Assembly: GCA_963922455.1 (NCBI GenBank)
Contig: CAWUIO010000090.1
Location: 1-26,702 of the forward strand
Direction of reading: 5' to 3'
DNA length: 26,702 nucleotides
Origin: CAWUIO01 sp963922455
Lineage (GTDB): Bacteria > Bacteroidota > Bacteroidia > Cytophagales > Microscillaceae
Shown here: positions 15,033 to 23,913 of the stretch, one piece after another
How positions within the stretch are numbered: the stretch's first letter is position 1
How the letters are laid out: each line of letters opens with the position of its first letter
Notes under the pieces: model-generated
Databases searched by the model: none
What the model saw: the letters and a program-made list of their open reading frames with translations, nothing else
What the model was told of the DNA's origin: nothing
Made by a program: the position numbers and the translations under genes

Positions 15033-15165
15033 GGGGGCTGCCCCCGGCGATTGTAATTTCTAGCCTAAATGAACCTCCGTGCCGCCGGGGTCGGGCTTTC
15101 GCTACTCGCTGCCTTTTCCCGCAGGGCCCACACGAGCTCAAACAGGCCGCTCTATCCCTCAGCCA
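15033..15165 (-). repeat. Interspersed structured repeat, copy R5
   Basis: On the minus strand it begins GGCTGAGGGATAGAGCGG, has the core GCAGCGAGTAGCGAAAGCCC, and ends CGCCGGGGGCAGCCCCC. The ends pair as GGCUG/CAGCC where other copies have GGCUU/AAGCC. It lies just downstream of the glycosyltransferase pair. Confidence 0.8.
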
Positions 15166-15191
15166 AATCTAATGTGAACACGATAGACTGC

Positions 15192-15545
15192 TCATTCGTG
15201 TATTATGACGTCTCCGTCTCTGAGGGCAATAAAGAGCCACTTATTATCGGTACAGCGTTGAATTTCTTTGCCTATTGCCTCAGATTCAAAATGATCTGAA
15301 TCATAGTGGGGCATAAATGCATCATCAAACACCCCCAAGCCTTCATACATTGGCTTTTGAATTTCCGGGTAGGGAAAATTACGAGGATCGTCTACGATTT
15401 CAATAGGTCTCAGGGATTTGGATAAGATACATATGCCCGCGCTATACCCTCCGTAGAGAAAATCTTTTTTGGTTTTTAGTTCCTCAAAAAGTGTATCAAA
15501 GCCGCCACCTATGACATTACTTGTAATTTTCTGATTTTCAGCACT
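15192..15545 (-). pseudogene. C-terminal remnant of an S51 (PepE-type) peptidase
   Basis: The minus strand encodes an open frame of about 117 residues with no start codon near its 5' end; it opens after a stop at 15546-15548. The product reads VIGGGFDTLFEEL, then FLYGGYSAGICILSKSL, then FMPHYDSDHFES, and ends LRDGDVIIHE. GGYSAG matches the nucleophile-serine region of S51 peptidases such as alpha-aspartyl dipeptidase, and PHYDSDH the later histidine region. Family members have about 200-230 residues, so the N-terminal half is missing. An A/T-rich stretch and repeat R6 lie where the missing half would be. The intact C-terminal reading frame suggests a fairly recent truncation. Confidence 0.72.
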
Positions 15546-15622
15546 TTAAAAAAAATACGAATTCAAGATAAATTACCCGTTTGAAATGTCATTGCAAAGA
15601 CTTGTGCGCCTGCGCATACCCC

Positions 15623-15750
15623 GTTAGGGATGGAGCGGCCTGTTTGAGCCCGCCGCTGGTTTGTGGGTGGGCCGGCGAGTAGCGAGAGCCCGACCGGCGC
15701 TACCTAGTACGGGCCAAGTAGCAGCTTATGGGTAGCGCCGGGAAGCCCCA
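15623..15750 (+). repeat. Interspersed structured repeat, copy R6
   Basis: It has the GATGGAGCGGCCTGTTTGAG start, the core GGCGAGTAGCGAGAGCCCG, and a perfect 11-bp stem CCGGCGCUACC/GGUAGCGCCGG that joins the core to the 3' end GGGAAGCCCC. It ends five bases from the glnS stop codon, so it may lie in the glnS 3' UTR on the opposite strand. Confidence 0.82.
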
Positions 15751-15754
15751 AGGC

Positions 15755-17440
15755 TTATTTTTTATTTTTCTTAGCCCAGGTATCTTTAAGGGTCACCGAA
15801 CGGTTAAAGACCAAATGATCGGGCTTCGAGTACCGGGTGTCTACACAAAAGTAACCCAATCGTTGAAACTGAAAGCGCTCGCCGGGCTTTGCCGTGGCTA
15901 GGCTAGGCTCCAACTGCGCATGAGAGATGATTTCCAAGGAATCAGGATTGATGAAATCGGTGTAGGGTTTTTCTTTGTCCCCGCCCGGATTTTCAACCGT
16001 AAAAAGGCGGTCGTAGAGCCGCACCTCGGCTTGGATAGCATGCGATGCCGAAACCCAGTGCAGGGTGCCCTTGACTTTGATCCCACTGGTATCGGCCCCG
16101 CTTTTGGATTCGGGGATGTAGCGGCAGTGCAACTCTGTAATTTCTCCGGTGTTTTCATCTTTGACAAAGTCTTCACACTCGATGATGTAGGCCCCTTTTA
16201 AGCGAGCCACGCGGCCTGGCCCCAAGCGGATAAACTTCCTGGGAGGATCTTCCATAAAATCGGTTTGCTCGATGTAGAGTTCGCGGCCAAAGGGCATTTC
16301 GCGACTTCCCATAGACGCATCTTCAGGGTTGTTCTCGATGGGCAATTGCTCCGTCTGGCCTTCGGGGTAATTGGTGAGGATTACTTTCAGGGGTTTCAGA
16401 ACAGCCATCACGCGAGGGGCGATTTGGTTGAGATGTTCCCGGAGACTAGACTCAAGAAGGGCTGGGTCTACCAGATTATCTCTTCGGGCAATTCCGGCCT
16501 TTTCGGCATACATCCGGACAGACTCCGGAGTATAGCCCCGACGCCGCAAGCCCGAGACGGTAGGCATGCGGGGGTCGTCCCAAGCGTCGACTAGGCCCTC
16601 CTCTACTAATTTCAATAACTTACGCTTACTCGTGATCGCATAGCCCAGGTTACGACGGGCAAACTCGATCTGCCGGGAAGGAAAAAGTCCTAATTGCTCA
16701 ATAAACCAATTATACAGCGGACGATGGTGTTCAAACTCTAGGGTACAGAGGGAATGGGTTATACCCTCGATGGCATCGCTTTGCCCGTGGGCAAAGTCAT
16801 AGGTAGGGTAAATACACCAGGTATTGCCCGTTCGGTGGTGTTCGGCATAGCGAATGCGGTACATGATCGGGTCGCGCATATGCATATTGGGAGAGGCCAT
16901 ATCGATTTTGGCCCGGAGCACTTTCTCACCTTCGGCAAACTCCCCTTTCCGCATACGGGCCAAAAGGTCTAGGTTTTCGGCTACACTTCGCTCCCGGAAG
17001 GGGCTATTTTGGCCCGGCTCGGTGACAGTACCTTTGATCTTGTTAAATTCTTCTTGGCTAAGGTCGTCTATATAGGCCTTGCCCTCTTTTATAAGTTTCT
17101 CCGCAAAACCGTATAATTGCTCGTAATAATCGGAGGCGTAATACTCTCGGCCCTCCCAATCAAAGCCTAACCAAGTTAGGTCTTTCTTGATTGCCTCCAC
17201 GTAGGAGGTATCTTCAGCTTCAGGATTGGTATCGTCAAACCGCAGATTGCATTTTCCTTGGTATTTGGTGGCAATCCCAAAGTTTAAGTGGATAGAAGAA
17301 GCGTGACCAATATGCAAATAGCCATTGGGCTCGGGAGGAAAGCGGGTATGGACCCGGCCTTCGTGCTTTTGGTTTTTGATATCCTCCTCTACTATTTGCT
17401 CAATGAAATTAAGCGACTCCTTCGTTTCTGGATTACTCAT
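15755..17440 (-). CDS. glnS: Glutaminyl-tRNA synthetase
   Basis: The 561-residue class I aminoacyl-tRNA synthetase charges tRNA-Gln with glutamine in the cytoplasm. It has the N-terminal RFPPEPNGYLHIGHA with the HIGH signature (~40-43), RFDDTNPEAED, the conserved YPTYDFAHGQSDAIEGITHS, and the second signature in the form ITSKRKL (KMSKR equivalent). The C-terminal two-barrel anticodon-binding domain follows (REMPFGRELYIEQTDFMED). Length and motifs match GlnRS rather than GluRS. The gene is monocistronic as far as visible, with tandem TAAATTTG sites upstream. Confidence 0.97.
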   Translation of the reverse strand: MSNPETKESLNFIEQIVEEDIKNQKHEGRVHTRFPPEPNGYLHIGHASSIHLNFGIATKYQGKCNLRFDDTNPEAEDTSYVEAIKKDLTWLGFDWEGREYYASDYYEQLYGFAEKLIKEGKAYIDDLSQEEFNKIKGTVTEPGQNSPFRERSVAENLDLLARMRKGEFAEGEKVLRAKIDMASPNMHMRDPIMYRIRYAEHHRTGNTWCIYPTYDFAHGQSDAIEGITHSLCTLEFEHHRPLYNWFIEQLGLFPSRQIEFARRNLGYAITSKRKLLKLVEEGLVDAWDDPRMPTVSGLRRRGYTPESVRMYAEKAGIARRDNLVDPALLESSLREHLNQIAPRVMAVLKPLKVILTNYPEGQTEQLPIENNPEDASMGSREMPFGRELYIEQTDFMEDPPRKFIRLGPGRVARLKGAYIIECEDFVKDENTGEITELHCRYIPESKSGADTSGIKVKGTLHWVSASHAIQAEVRLYDRLFTVENPGGDKEKPYTDFINPDSLEIISHAQLEPSLATAKPGERFQFQRLGYFCVDTRYSKPDHLVFNRSVTLKDTWAKKNKK

Positions 17441-17554
17441 GGATTTATTTCAATTATGAATTGATTTGATGTTTGGGCACTACCTTAAAAAACTCATCCA
17501 AACCTAGTGCAAATCTATTTGAAAAATAAAAGAATCAAGTGGTAGATATTTAGA

Positions 17555-17586
17555 CAAATTTACATGAAGTCATAAGGACAAATTTA
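17555..17586 (-). promoter_or_regulatory. Putative glnS promoter elements
   Basis: On the minus strand TAAATTTG, a perfect match to TAnnTTTG, occurs at 17562-17555 and again at 17586-17579. The second copy also supplies a TTTG about 16 nt upstream of the first, so it could serve as the -33 element. Both lie 115-145 bases from the ATG. Confidence 0.35.
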
Positions 17587-17606
17587 CGAAAATTGACCGA
17601 AATGCT

Positions 17607-17614
17607 TATTTTTG
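17607..17614 (+). promoter_or_regulatory. Putative -7 promoter element for the 1124-residue secreted protein
   Basis: TATTTTTG matches TAnnTTTG perfectly and lies 137 bases before the ATG at 17751. No well-spaced TTTG is seen upstream. The rest of the 17441-17750 gap shows no gene. Confidence 0.3.
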
Positions 17615-17750
17615 TTTGGGTTAAGCAATCAAAAATTTTCTGTCAGATTCTTGTTTAACCTTGCCCAGCTCACTACCTATGATTCCTCAACAATACATTA
17701 TCAAACTTCACGTACGGTTTTGAAAAAAGCCAAACACTTTAATCTATCCC

Positions 17751-20700
17751 ATGAACCAATTTTTACTCAAAAAAGCAAAATTTGGGGCATTCTTGCTCTG
17801 TCTAGCCCTCTTATGGGCCATTCCTTTTGCCCAAGCCCAAACGCGTATTTACGAAGCAGAAGAAGCCCGCCTCGAAGGCCCTGGAATCTTTAAAGGAAGA
17901 AATGCCCGGGGAGGATCTTACGTAGATTTTATCAACCCCAGCGATGACCTGATTGAGTGGACCGTGGATGTTGCCCAAAGTGGCCCCTATTTGCTGCACT
18001 TTGTCTACCAAATGGGTGGCCTGGAAACTTCCCGGGATACGTATTTATTTGTTAACGGAGAAGTAGCCAGGGATTCTCTTATGGTTTTTCCCAACTCGGG
18101 TTCATGGCAGAGTTGGAAAGGCATCGACCGTCAAAAAGTACATCTGAAGGCTGGTAGTAATACCATTACCTTGGTAGCCCAAGGTGTTTCGGGGCCTAAT
18201 TTGGATTATTTGAGTGTGAGTCCGCAGGTCTTAGAAGCAGAGAAGGCAGCTTTGGATGGGGTTTCTGTCCTTTCCGGACGGGGTTCTAGCAATTCACAAT
18301 ATGTAGATTTTCAACACCCCGAAGGAGATCGGCTTATTTGGGAAGTGAACGTACCGGCAAAGGGCTTATATACCCTTCGTTTTCATTATCAATTGGGCTA
18401 TGGCCTCGACCGGCCCTTACAAATGAAAGTGAATGAGCGGATTGTCAATTACAATGGCTCCTTCCCCTACACAGGTTCTTGGAATACTTGGAGTAGCATT
18501 GACTATGCGGTATTTTTGAAAGAGGGCACGAATACTTTGGAGCTTAATGCAATTGGCGCAAGTGGAGCCAATTTTGATTTCTTGGAAGTAAGTCCGGCTC
18601 CGTTTGAGGAGGTTTCGGCAAGCATACGGCATAAAATCAACTTTTCGGACCAAGCTACCCCAGCACCTGAGGGGTGGATACAAGATTTTGGCGCCCCCTT
18701 TGGGACCCAAGCTTCGGGCTTACATTTTGGCTGGCTGGACCTGAATACCAACGAGCCCGTATCCTTGCTTGATTATGGTAGAAACCGCCTCCCCAATCCC
18801 GACCGGGACGTACTTCGGGAAACTTTACAACATTTTGACCATCCTAGCCCTACTGCCCCAGATGCCAAATGGGAAATTGAATTGCCCAATGGCTCTTACC
18901 GCGTAATCGTGCAAAGTGGAGATCCGGGCTTGGAGACTCAGGTAAACACCCGCCACTTAATCCGAGTAGAAGGGCAGACTGTCTTAGATTTTCCCATGGA
19001 TCTGCAAGATTTTGGCGTGCGCAATGGCACTGCCTTGGTCAGCCTTAACGATGGACGGCTCACGCTGGATGCGGTGGGAGGGAGTAATTCTAAGATTCAA
19101 TTTATAGTGATAGAATCGACCGATGGCTTTACGAGTCCGGCCGTACTACTTTCCAATCCTCCAGATGGGGCGCAACTGGTTTCTCCGAGTACTACGATTT
19201 CGGCGAACTTTCTGCATATTCCCAACATTAGCGAATCTGGGGCCTCTAGCTTAGACAATACCACCATTACGGAAAATACGGTGCAATTATTTGAAATTGC
19301 TGGCGATCAGGATATACTCATCCCTTCTACTGTCAATGGTACAGGGGGAGGAGATGCCATCAACCTAACCCCCCTTTCAGATTTGAAAGCCAATACGTCA
19401 TATCGCTTTGTAATCCGGGATGTACGGGATTTGGCAGGAGAAACCTTGATTCCATTTTCGGAGGTCTTTGTAACGGGCGATGCGATCGTACCTCCCGGTA
19501 GTTTTCTAGATGAAGTCGCTTTTGAAAAGTTTAGCACCACAACAAAAGCGGCTCGATTTACTACCTTAACCATAGGGCCCGATGGCAAGATGTACGCCAT
19601 GGAAATTTTTGGCGATATCTATCGCTGGGATATTGCTCCCGAGGGGCAGTTGGTCAATGAAGAGATCATAAACACTTGGAAAAATAACTACAGCACAGAC
19701 CGTTTAGGGATTGGCTTAGTGTTTGACCCACAGTCTACGGCCGATAATTTGATTGCTTATATTAGCCACGCTACCCAAACTCCCTTATCGGGCCCCAACC
19801 CTACTGGCCCGCCCTGGGATGGTAGACTTTCTCGTTTGAGTGGGCCTAATTTGGAAAATGAAAGGCTCTTGGTAACCAACCTGCCCCGTTCGGTACGGGA
19901 TCACCTGACCAATAGTATTGTTTTTCGTCCCGGCGAAGATCAGGCCCTTTACTTTTTACAAGGAAGTAACTCGGGAGGCGGAGGCTTAGAAGATGGCTGG
20001 GGCAACCGGGCCGAGCGATTGCTCTCGGGTGCTTTGTTGCGTCTCGATTTAAATAGGCTACCCGATGATCAGCCTTTGGATGTGCGTACTTCCGAAGATT
20101 TAAAAGTAATTAATAATGCGCGTACCGATGAGCCCTTGCTCTCAGATGGCACCTATAACCCCTATTATGTGTATGCCCCTTTGACCATCGCTGCCTCGGG
20201 GGTTCGAAATGCTTATGACCTGGTTTGGCATAGCAATGGGCAGGCCTATATTCCTACCAATGGTACCGGTGGGGGTAGCCAAAGCCCCGCTTCAATACCA
20301 GGTACACGTAGACCCGATGGCAGCTTCTACAATGGCCAGCAAGTACCGGCCATTGGGCCTAATGAAAATCAACGGGATTGGCTGTTCCGGATAGACCCGA
20401 ATGAGCCGGTAGGGTATTATGGGCACCCCAATGTAACCCGGGGAGAATATGTCCTAAACCGGGGCCCCTTGGATGAGGCCGATTACCCGCCTTTTATTCA
20501 GGCCGATGCCAATTTCCGAGGAGCAGCCTTTGACTTTCAATACAATGTGTCGCCCAATGGAGTGATAGAATACCAAAACACAAGCAACTTCAATGGCCTA
20601 CTGCAAGGCGCTATGATCGTATGCCGGTATAGTGGGGGAAGTGACCTGGTAGTGCTGGTTCCAGATGGGCCCCAAGGGGATATCAATACCTTCCGTATTG

Positions 20701-21125
20701 GCATACCGGGCTTTACCCAATTTAGAGATCCTCTGGATTTGATAGAGGACCCTAGTACTGGTTTTATCTATGTTTCGGATTATGGCCGAAGTGAAATTAT
20801 TCTCTTGAAACCGCAAATATCAGGTAGTGACCCGGCCAATACGCGACAAAATACTATGGTTTCGGAAAGTAGAGTACGCATCTACCCGAACCCCTCTGAG
20901 TCGGGGGAACGTATCCGGATTGAGATGCGAGGGCCTAGTGAAGAAGAAGTACACTACCAATTGTTTAACTTACAAGGACGCTTGATTTGGTCTACCGAAT
21001 TACCCGCCAGCCAAAAGCAAAAATTCTTGGAATTGTCGTCTGAGCTTGTGCAGCCGGGCATTTACCAATTACAAATCCAAGGGGAGGACTGGCAGGAAAC
21101 CCGGAAGATACTGGTCCGGGAGTAA
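17751..21125 (+). CDS. Secreted multidomain protein: CBM6/35-like modules, Ig-like domain, dehydrogenase-type propeller, T9SS domain
   Basis: The 1124-residue protein begins with a signal peptide (LLCLALLWAIPFAQA/Q, ~1-29). Two CBM6/35-like modules follow (~30-158 and ~160-288), each with YEAEEARLEG or LEAEKAALDG at the start and a GSW..W motif. A malectin-like domain (~295-455) and a Big_5 Ig-like domain (~463-580, NPPDGAQLVSPSTTISANF) come next. Residues ~585-1023 resemble glucose/sorbosone dehydrogenase beta-propellers (FTTLTIGPDGKMYAMEIFGDIYRW, GLVFDPQS, NSIVFRPGEDQALYFLQGSNSG). The last ~80 residues (VRIYPNPSES to ILVRE) are a T9SS sorting domain. It probably binds and oxidises or senses polysaccharide at the cell surface; activity and cofactor are inferred from the fold only. 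Confidence 0.85.
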   Translation: MNQFLLKKAKFGAFLLCLALLWAIPFAQAQTRIYEAEEARLEGPGIFKGRNARGGSYVDFINPSDDLIEWTVDVAQSGPYLLHFVYQMGGLETSRDTYLFVNGEVARDSLMVFPNSGSWQSWKGIDRQKVHLKAGSNTITLVAQGVSGPNLDYLSVSPQVLEAEKAALDGVSVLSGRGSSNSQYVDFQHPEGDRLIWEVNVPAKGLYTLRFHYQLGYGLDRPLQMKVNERIVNYNGSFPYTGSWNTWSSIDYAVFLKEGTNTLELNAIGASGANFDFLEVSPAPFEEVSASIRHKINFSDQATPAPEGWIQDFGAPFGTQASGLHFGWLDLNTNEPVSLLDYGRNRLPNPDRDVLRETLQHFDHPSPTAPDAKWEIELPNGSYRVIVQSGDPGLETQVNTRHLIRVEGQTVLDFPMDLQDFGVRNGTALVSLNDGRLTLDAVGGSNSKIQFIVIESTDGFTSPAVLLSNPPDGAQLVSPSTTISANFLHIPNISESGASSLDNTTITENTVQLFEIAGDQDILIPSTVNGTGGGDAINLTPLSDLKANTSYRFVIRDVRDLAGETLIPFSEVFVTGDAIVPPGSFLDEVAFEKFSTTTKAARFTTLTIGPDGKMYAMEIFGDIYRWDIAPEGQLVNEEIINTWKNNYSTDRLGIGLVFDPQSTADNLIAYISHATQTPLSGPNPTGPPWDGRLSRLSGPNLENERLLVTNLPRSVRDHLTNSIVFRPGEDQALYFLQGSNSGGGGLEDGWGNRAERLLSGALLRLDLNRLPDDQPLDVRTSEDLKVINNARTDEPLLSDGTYNPYYVYAPLTIAASGVRNAYDLVWHSNGQAYIPTNGTGGGSQSPASIPGTRRPDGSFYNGQQVPAIGPNENQRDWLFRIDPNEPVGYYGHPNVTRGEYVLNRGPLDEADYPPFIQADANFRGAAFDFQYNVSPNGVIEYQNTSNFNGLLQGAMIVCRYSGGSDLVVLVPDGPQGDINTFRIGIPGFTQFRDPLDLIEDPSTGFIYVSDYGRSEIILLKPQISGSDPANTRQNTMVSESRVRIYPNPSESGERIRIEMRGPSEEEVHYQLFNLQGRLIWSTELPASQKQKFLELSSELVQPGIYQLQIQGEDWQETRKILVRE

Positions 21126-21149
21126 TCTTTAAAAATATGCATACCTTCG

Positions 21150-21176
21150 AGCCGGGTTGATACCCGGCTTTTTTTT
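21150..21176 (+). terminator. Intrinsic terminator
   Basis: An 8-bp stem AGCCGGGT/ACCCGGCT with a TGAT loop is followed by eight T, 25 bases after the stop of the 1124-residue protein gene. Confidence 0.88.
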
Positions 21177-21256
21177 CTAGGCTGTTATTTTTCAGGATTA
21201 ATCCTTAGATTAAGGATGGGTTGGGAATAAACAAGACTTGGCCACATGAGTAAGAC

Positions 21257-21386
21257 GGCTTAGGGATGGAACGGCCTGTTTGAGCCCGCCGCTGCTTGGC
21301 GCGGGGGCCGGCGAGTACTGACAGCCCGACCCGCGCCGGCAGTTTTTTTAAATTGGGCAACTGGACTTTCTGCGCGGGGAAGCCCA
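21257..21386 (+). repeat. Interspersed structured repeat, copy R7
   Basis: It starts GGCTTAGGGATGGAACGG, has the variant core GGCGAGTACTGACAGCCCG, and ends GCGCGGGGAAGCCC. Stems CCCGCGC/GCGCGGG and GGCUU/AAGCC are present. The open frame running through it into the AAA+ gene is a false N-terminal extension. Confidence 0.8.
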
Positions 21387-21439
21387 AAAAGTCTCTATTC
21401 AGATACGTGCTGGCCCAGCAAGAATGTATTTTCGGCTTT

Positions 21440-22912
21440 ATGAGCCTTAGTGATTTGATTATGCAAAGCCCCCATCTTTTTTCCGGTCATGAAGCACTGG
21501 AAGCAATATACCCTCAAGAACTCAGCTGGCTGGAACGGGTCTTGGAAGCCCGCGCGCAATTGAAAGATCCTGGGGAAGGCACTCCCAGTGATTGGGTACC
21601 TCCTGAGATGTATACTTCCCTCCTCCCCCCTAGTCTCTCGGGTGAGAGCTCTTACGCTAATTTTTTAGGAGAATTAAAGGCTGCCCGAGAAGGTTTGGCT
21701 AAAGAAGAAGAAGCTACCTTACTCGGAATAGCCGAGCGGATGACGCTGTTGATGGCCTTGCTCCCTCATTTGAGCCCGCGCCTGCTACGGTATTTTAGGG
21801 AAGTAGAAAGCCAGAGTTCGCAAGCCATAAACTCGGTGCAAGGGCACCTTCACGGCACTTTTATCCCTTGCCCGGAAACCGTACTTTATACTCTAGCCGG
21901 TAATAATCTGCACTTACGCTTATTATTTCAGAAAGTATTTTCTACCCATCATCTTTTTCATCGCAAGCGGGTTTTTGAAAGCCAACAAGTACCCACCGGG
22001 GTTCCCTGGCTTAAGGGGGCCTTGCATTTGTCGCCAGAATATTTGTATCTTTTTACGTTTGGCCAGGAATATGAGCCGGAGCATAGCAAGGACTTTCCCG
22101 CCCAGAAGCTCACTACCAAGCTACGATGGGATGACTTGGTGGTGCCTCTTTCTACCCACAAAAAAATTCAAGAATTGCTGGATTGGGTGAAGTACTTTGA
22201 AAAAATGGCCCAACACCCTGAGTTTTCCCGGGAACGTACGGGCTATCGTTGCCTTTTGGTAGGAGAACCGGGTACGGGTAAGACCATGCTAGGCCGTTTA
22301 CTCTCCAAAGAAACCGAAAGACCGGTATATCGGCTTTCTTTGGACCGGATTGTGAGCAAATATGTGGGGGAAACGACCAAAAACATTGCGCGGGTCTTTC
22401 ATACGGCCCGCAACCGAAATTGGATTTTATTTTGCGATGAGGGGGATGCCTTATTTTCCAAGCGGAGTACCAAAACCCAAGGTGCCCAAGATACCTTTGT
22501 AAACCAGGATATTGCCTTTCTTTTACAAGAAATTGAAGACTACCCAGGGATTATCCTGGTGGCAAGCAACTACAGCACCAATATGGACCGGGCCTTTCAG
22601 AGACGCTTCGATACCCGGATTGACTTTAAAAAGCCAGAACACGGTGAGATTCTGAGCCTTTGGCATAAAGCTTTGGACGTATTCCAGCTGGATCCGGAAT
22701 TGGATTTGAATTTTGTGGCCCATTCTCAAAAGGGAAAAATCACGGGGGCGCAAATTACCAAGGTCAAGCACTTTCTCGGATTACAAGCCATGAAGCTGGA
22801 CAATTGGGAGCTCACCGTATCTGATTTTTGTGAGGGGCTTCGGCAGGTTAACCTGGAAGTACCCGATTTTGAGGGGAGGAAAGAACGGATGAACCGATAT
22901 CATAGCTCCTAA
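21440..22912 (+). CDS. AAA+ ATPase, similar to those of contractile injection systems
   Basis: From the ATG at 21440 the protein has 490 residues; an earlier ATG at 21296 lies inside repeat R7 and would add a repeat-derived tail. Residues ~1-220 form an N-terminal region I do not recognise. The AAA+ core begins near RWDDLVVP (~229), with Walker A G275-EPGTG-K281-T282, pore loop KYVGETTKN, Walker B ILFCD333-E334-G-D, sensor 1 N377 in ASNYSTN, and arginine fingers R388-R389. The phrases VSKYVGET, NWILFCDEGDALFSKR and LLQEIEDYPG resemble ATPases of extracellular contractile injection systems (Afp15-like). No sheath, tube or baseplate gene is in the window, so it may serve elsewhere or in a distant cluster. 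Confidence 0.82.
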   Translation: MSLSDLIMQSPHLFSGHEALEAIYPQELSWLERVLEARAQLKDPGEGTPSDWVPPEMYTSLLPPSLSGESSYANFLGELKAAREGLAKEEEATLLGIAERMTLLMALLPHLSPRLLRYFREVESQSSQAINSVQGHLHGTFIPCPETVLYTLAGNNLHLRLLFQKVFSTHHLFHRKRVFESQQVPTGVPWLKGALHLSPEYLYLFTFGQEYEPEHSKDFPAQKLTTKLRWDDLVVPLSTHKKIQELLDWVKYFEKMAQHPEFSRERTGYRCLLVGEPGTGKTMLGRLLSKETERPVYRLSLDRIVSKYVGETTKNIARVFHTARNRNWILFCDEGDALFSKRSTKTQGAQDTFVNQDIAFLLQEIEDYPGIILVASNYSTNMDRAFQRRFDTRIDFKKPEHGEILSLWHKALDVFQLDPELDLNFVAHSQKGKITGAQITKVKHFLGLQAMKLDNWELTVSDFCEGLRQVNLEVPDFEGRKERMNRYHSS

Positions 22913-23100
22913 GCCGGAAACACTCTTTGGAAAATGGCGTCTAAGCCCATTATTCTTTCCAGGGGCTTGAGATCCAGTTGCTCCTCTAATTGGCTATACA
23001 CCGAATAATACCCATGGCTAGGATCTTCTTTAAAAAAGGCCTCTACTTGGGGTTTAAGAGCACATCCTTTCTGCCTTCGGCAAGAAGGATTTCTCCACAA
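22909..23100 (-). pseudogene. Possible remnant or small hypothetical protein
   Basis: A 63-residue frame ends VEAFFKEDPSHGYYSVYSQLEEQLDLKPLERIMGLDAIFQRVFPA, which looks protein-like. Its first 15 residues look less so. The adjacent frame upstream reads RLIIYIPNYHHDLYPDTSVSCGEILLAEGRKDVLLNPK and then stops just where the first becomes protein-like. This is compatible with a frameshifted gene, or with a false frame between the AAA+ and LysE genes. No family is recognised. Confidence 0.3.
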
Positions 23101-23163
23101 CTCACAGAAGTATCGGGATAGAGATCATGATGGTAGTTGGGAATATAAATGATTAGGCGTTTC

Positions 23164-23823
23164 TTAGAACTGACGACAAGCAGTAAACAGCCCAAACAAA
23201 ACCAAGGAGATGGCAATGATCTTTTGAAGGCGGTTGATGTGGATAGGCCGGATTAGGGTACGGCCTCTATGGATCATTTCCATAAAGCCCCCAAACCAAA
23301 GTAAATCTCCTAAAAGAATCCCTCCTAGTAAGATAAGTAATTCGGATACGCTATGGATCTCAATACCGTAGTAGCGGAAAATCCCGGCAATGAAGAGCCA
23401 GAGGAGTAAAAGCATGGAGTTAGAGCCGCAGATAAGCAGCCCCGTAAAAAAAGATTTGATGGGCGCCCAGCCGGAGCCTCCGTTGAAGTCGGAGCGTTGG
23501 ATTTTTTTCTGGTTCTTGATGAGGCTAAACAAACCGATGGCCATAATGAAGAGCCCTCCTAGAATTTGCTCCCAGCCGTTTAAGCTGAGGTAGCTCGCTT
23601 CGGGCCAAAAATAATACGTGGAAATAGCCGTGGTGATATAGATCATATCGGCGAGGATTACCCCCAAAACAAACCATCGGGTCAGAAACCGCCCCCGGTT
23701 TAGCATCAAGTGGGCCGTCCATAGATTGACCGGACCTACCGGAGCAGAGGCGATGAAGCCACTCAGTATGCCGATGGGCAAGAGTACCCAAGCTAAAGAA
23801 AATAGGCCCGAGATAAAATCCAT
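23164..23823 (-). CDS. LysE-family transporter
   Basis: This 219-residue inner-membrane protein has about six hydrophobic segments and the family signature ASAPVGPVNLWTAHLML near residues 25-41. Family members export amino acids or related small molecules; the substrate is unknown. The gene lies 90 bases after the SDR gene and may be cotranscribed with it. Confidence 0.82.
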   Translation of the reverse strand: MDFISGLFSLAWVLLPIGILSGFIASAPVGPVNLWTAHLMLNRGRFLTRWFVLGVILADMIYITTAISTYYFWPEASYLSLNGWEQILGGLFIMAIGLFSLIKNQKKIQRSDFNGGSGWAPIKSFFTGLLICGSNSMLLLLWLFIAGIFRYYGIEIHSVSELLILLGGILLGDLLWFGGFMEMIHRGRTLIRPIHINRLQKIIAISLVLFGLFTACRQF

Positions 23824-23913
23824 ACTATCAAATCTAGCAGCAAAATTAAAAAGTCTGAGGGAAAACCCCTATTTATGAACGAGCTTTTCCTAAAATAGTG
23901 CCCGTTTACGGGG

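Noticed and set aside
21296..21439. 48-residue N-terminal extension of the AAA+ protein
   Set aside because: It is encoded by repeat copy R7, so the ATG at 21440 is the better start.
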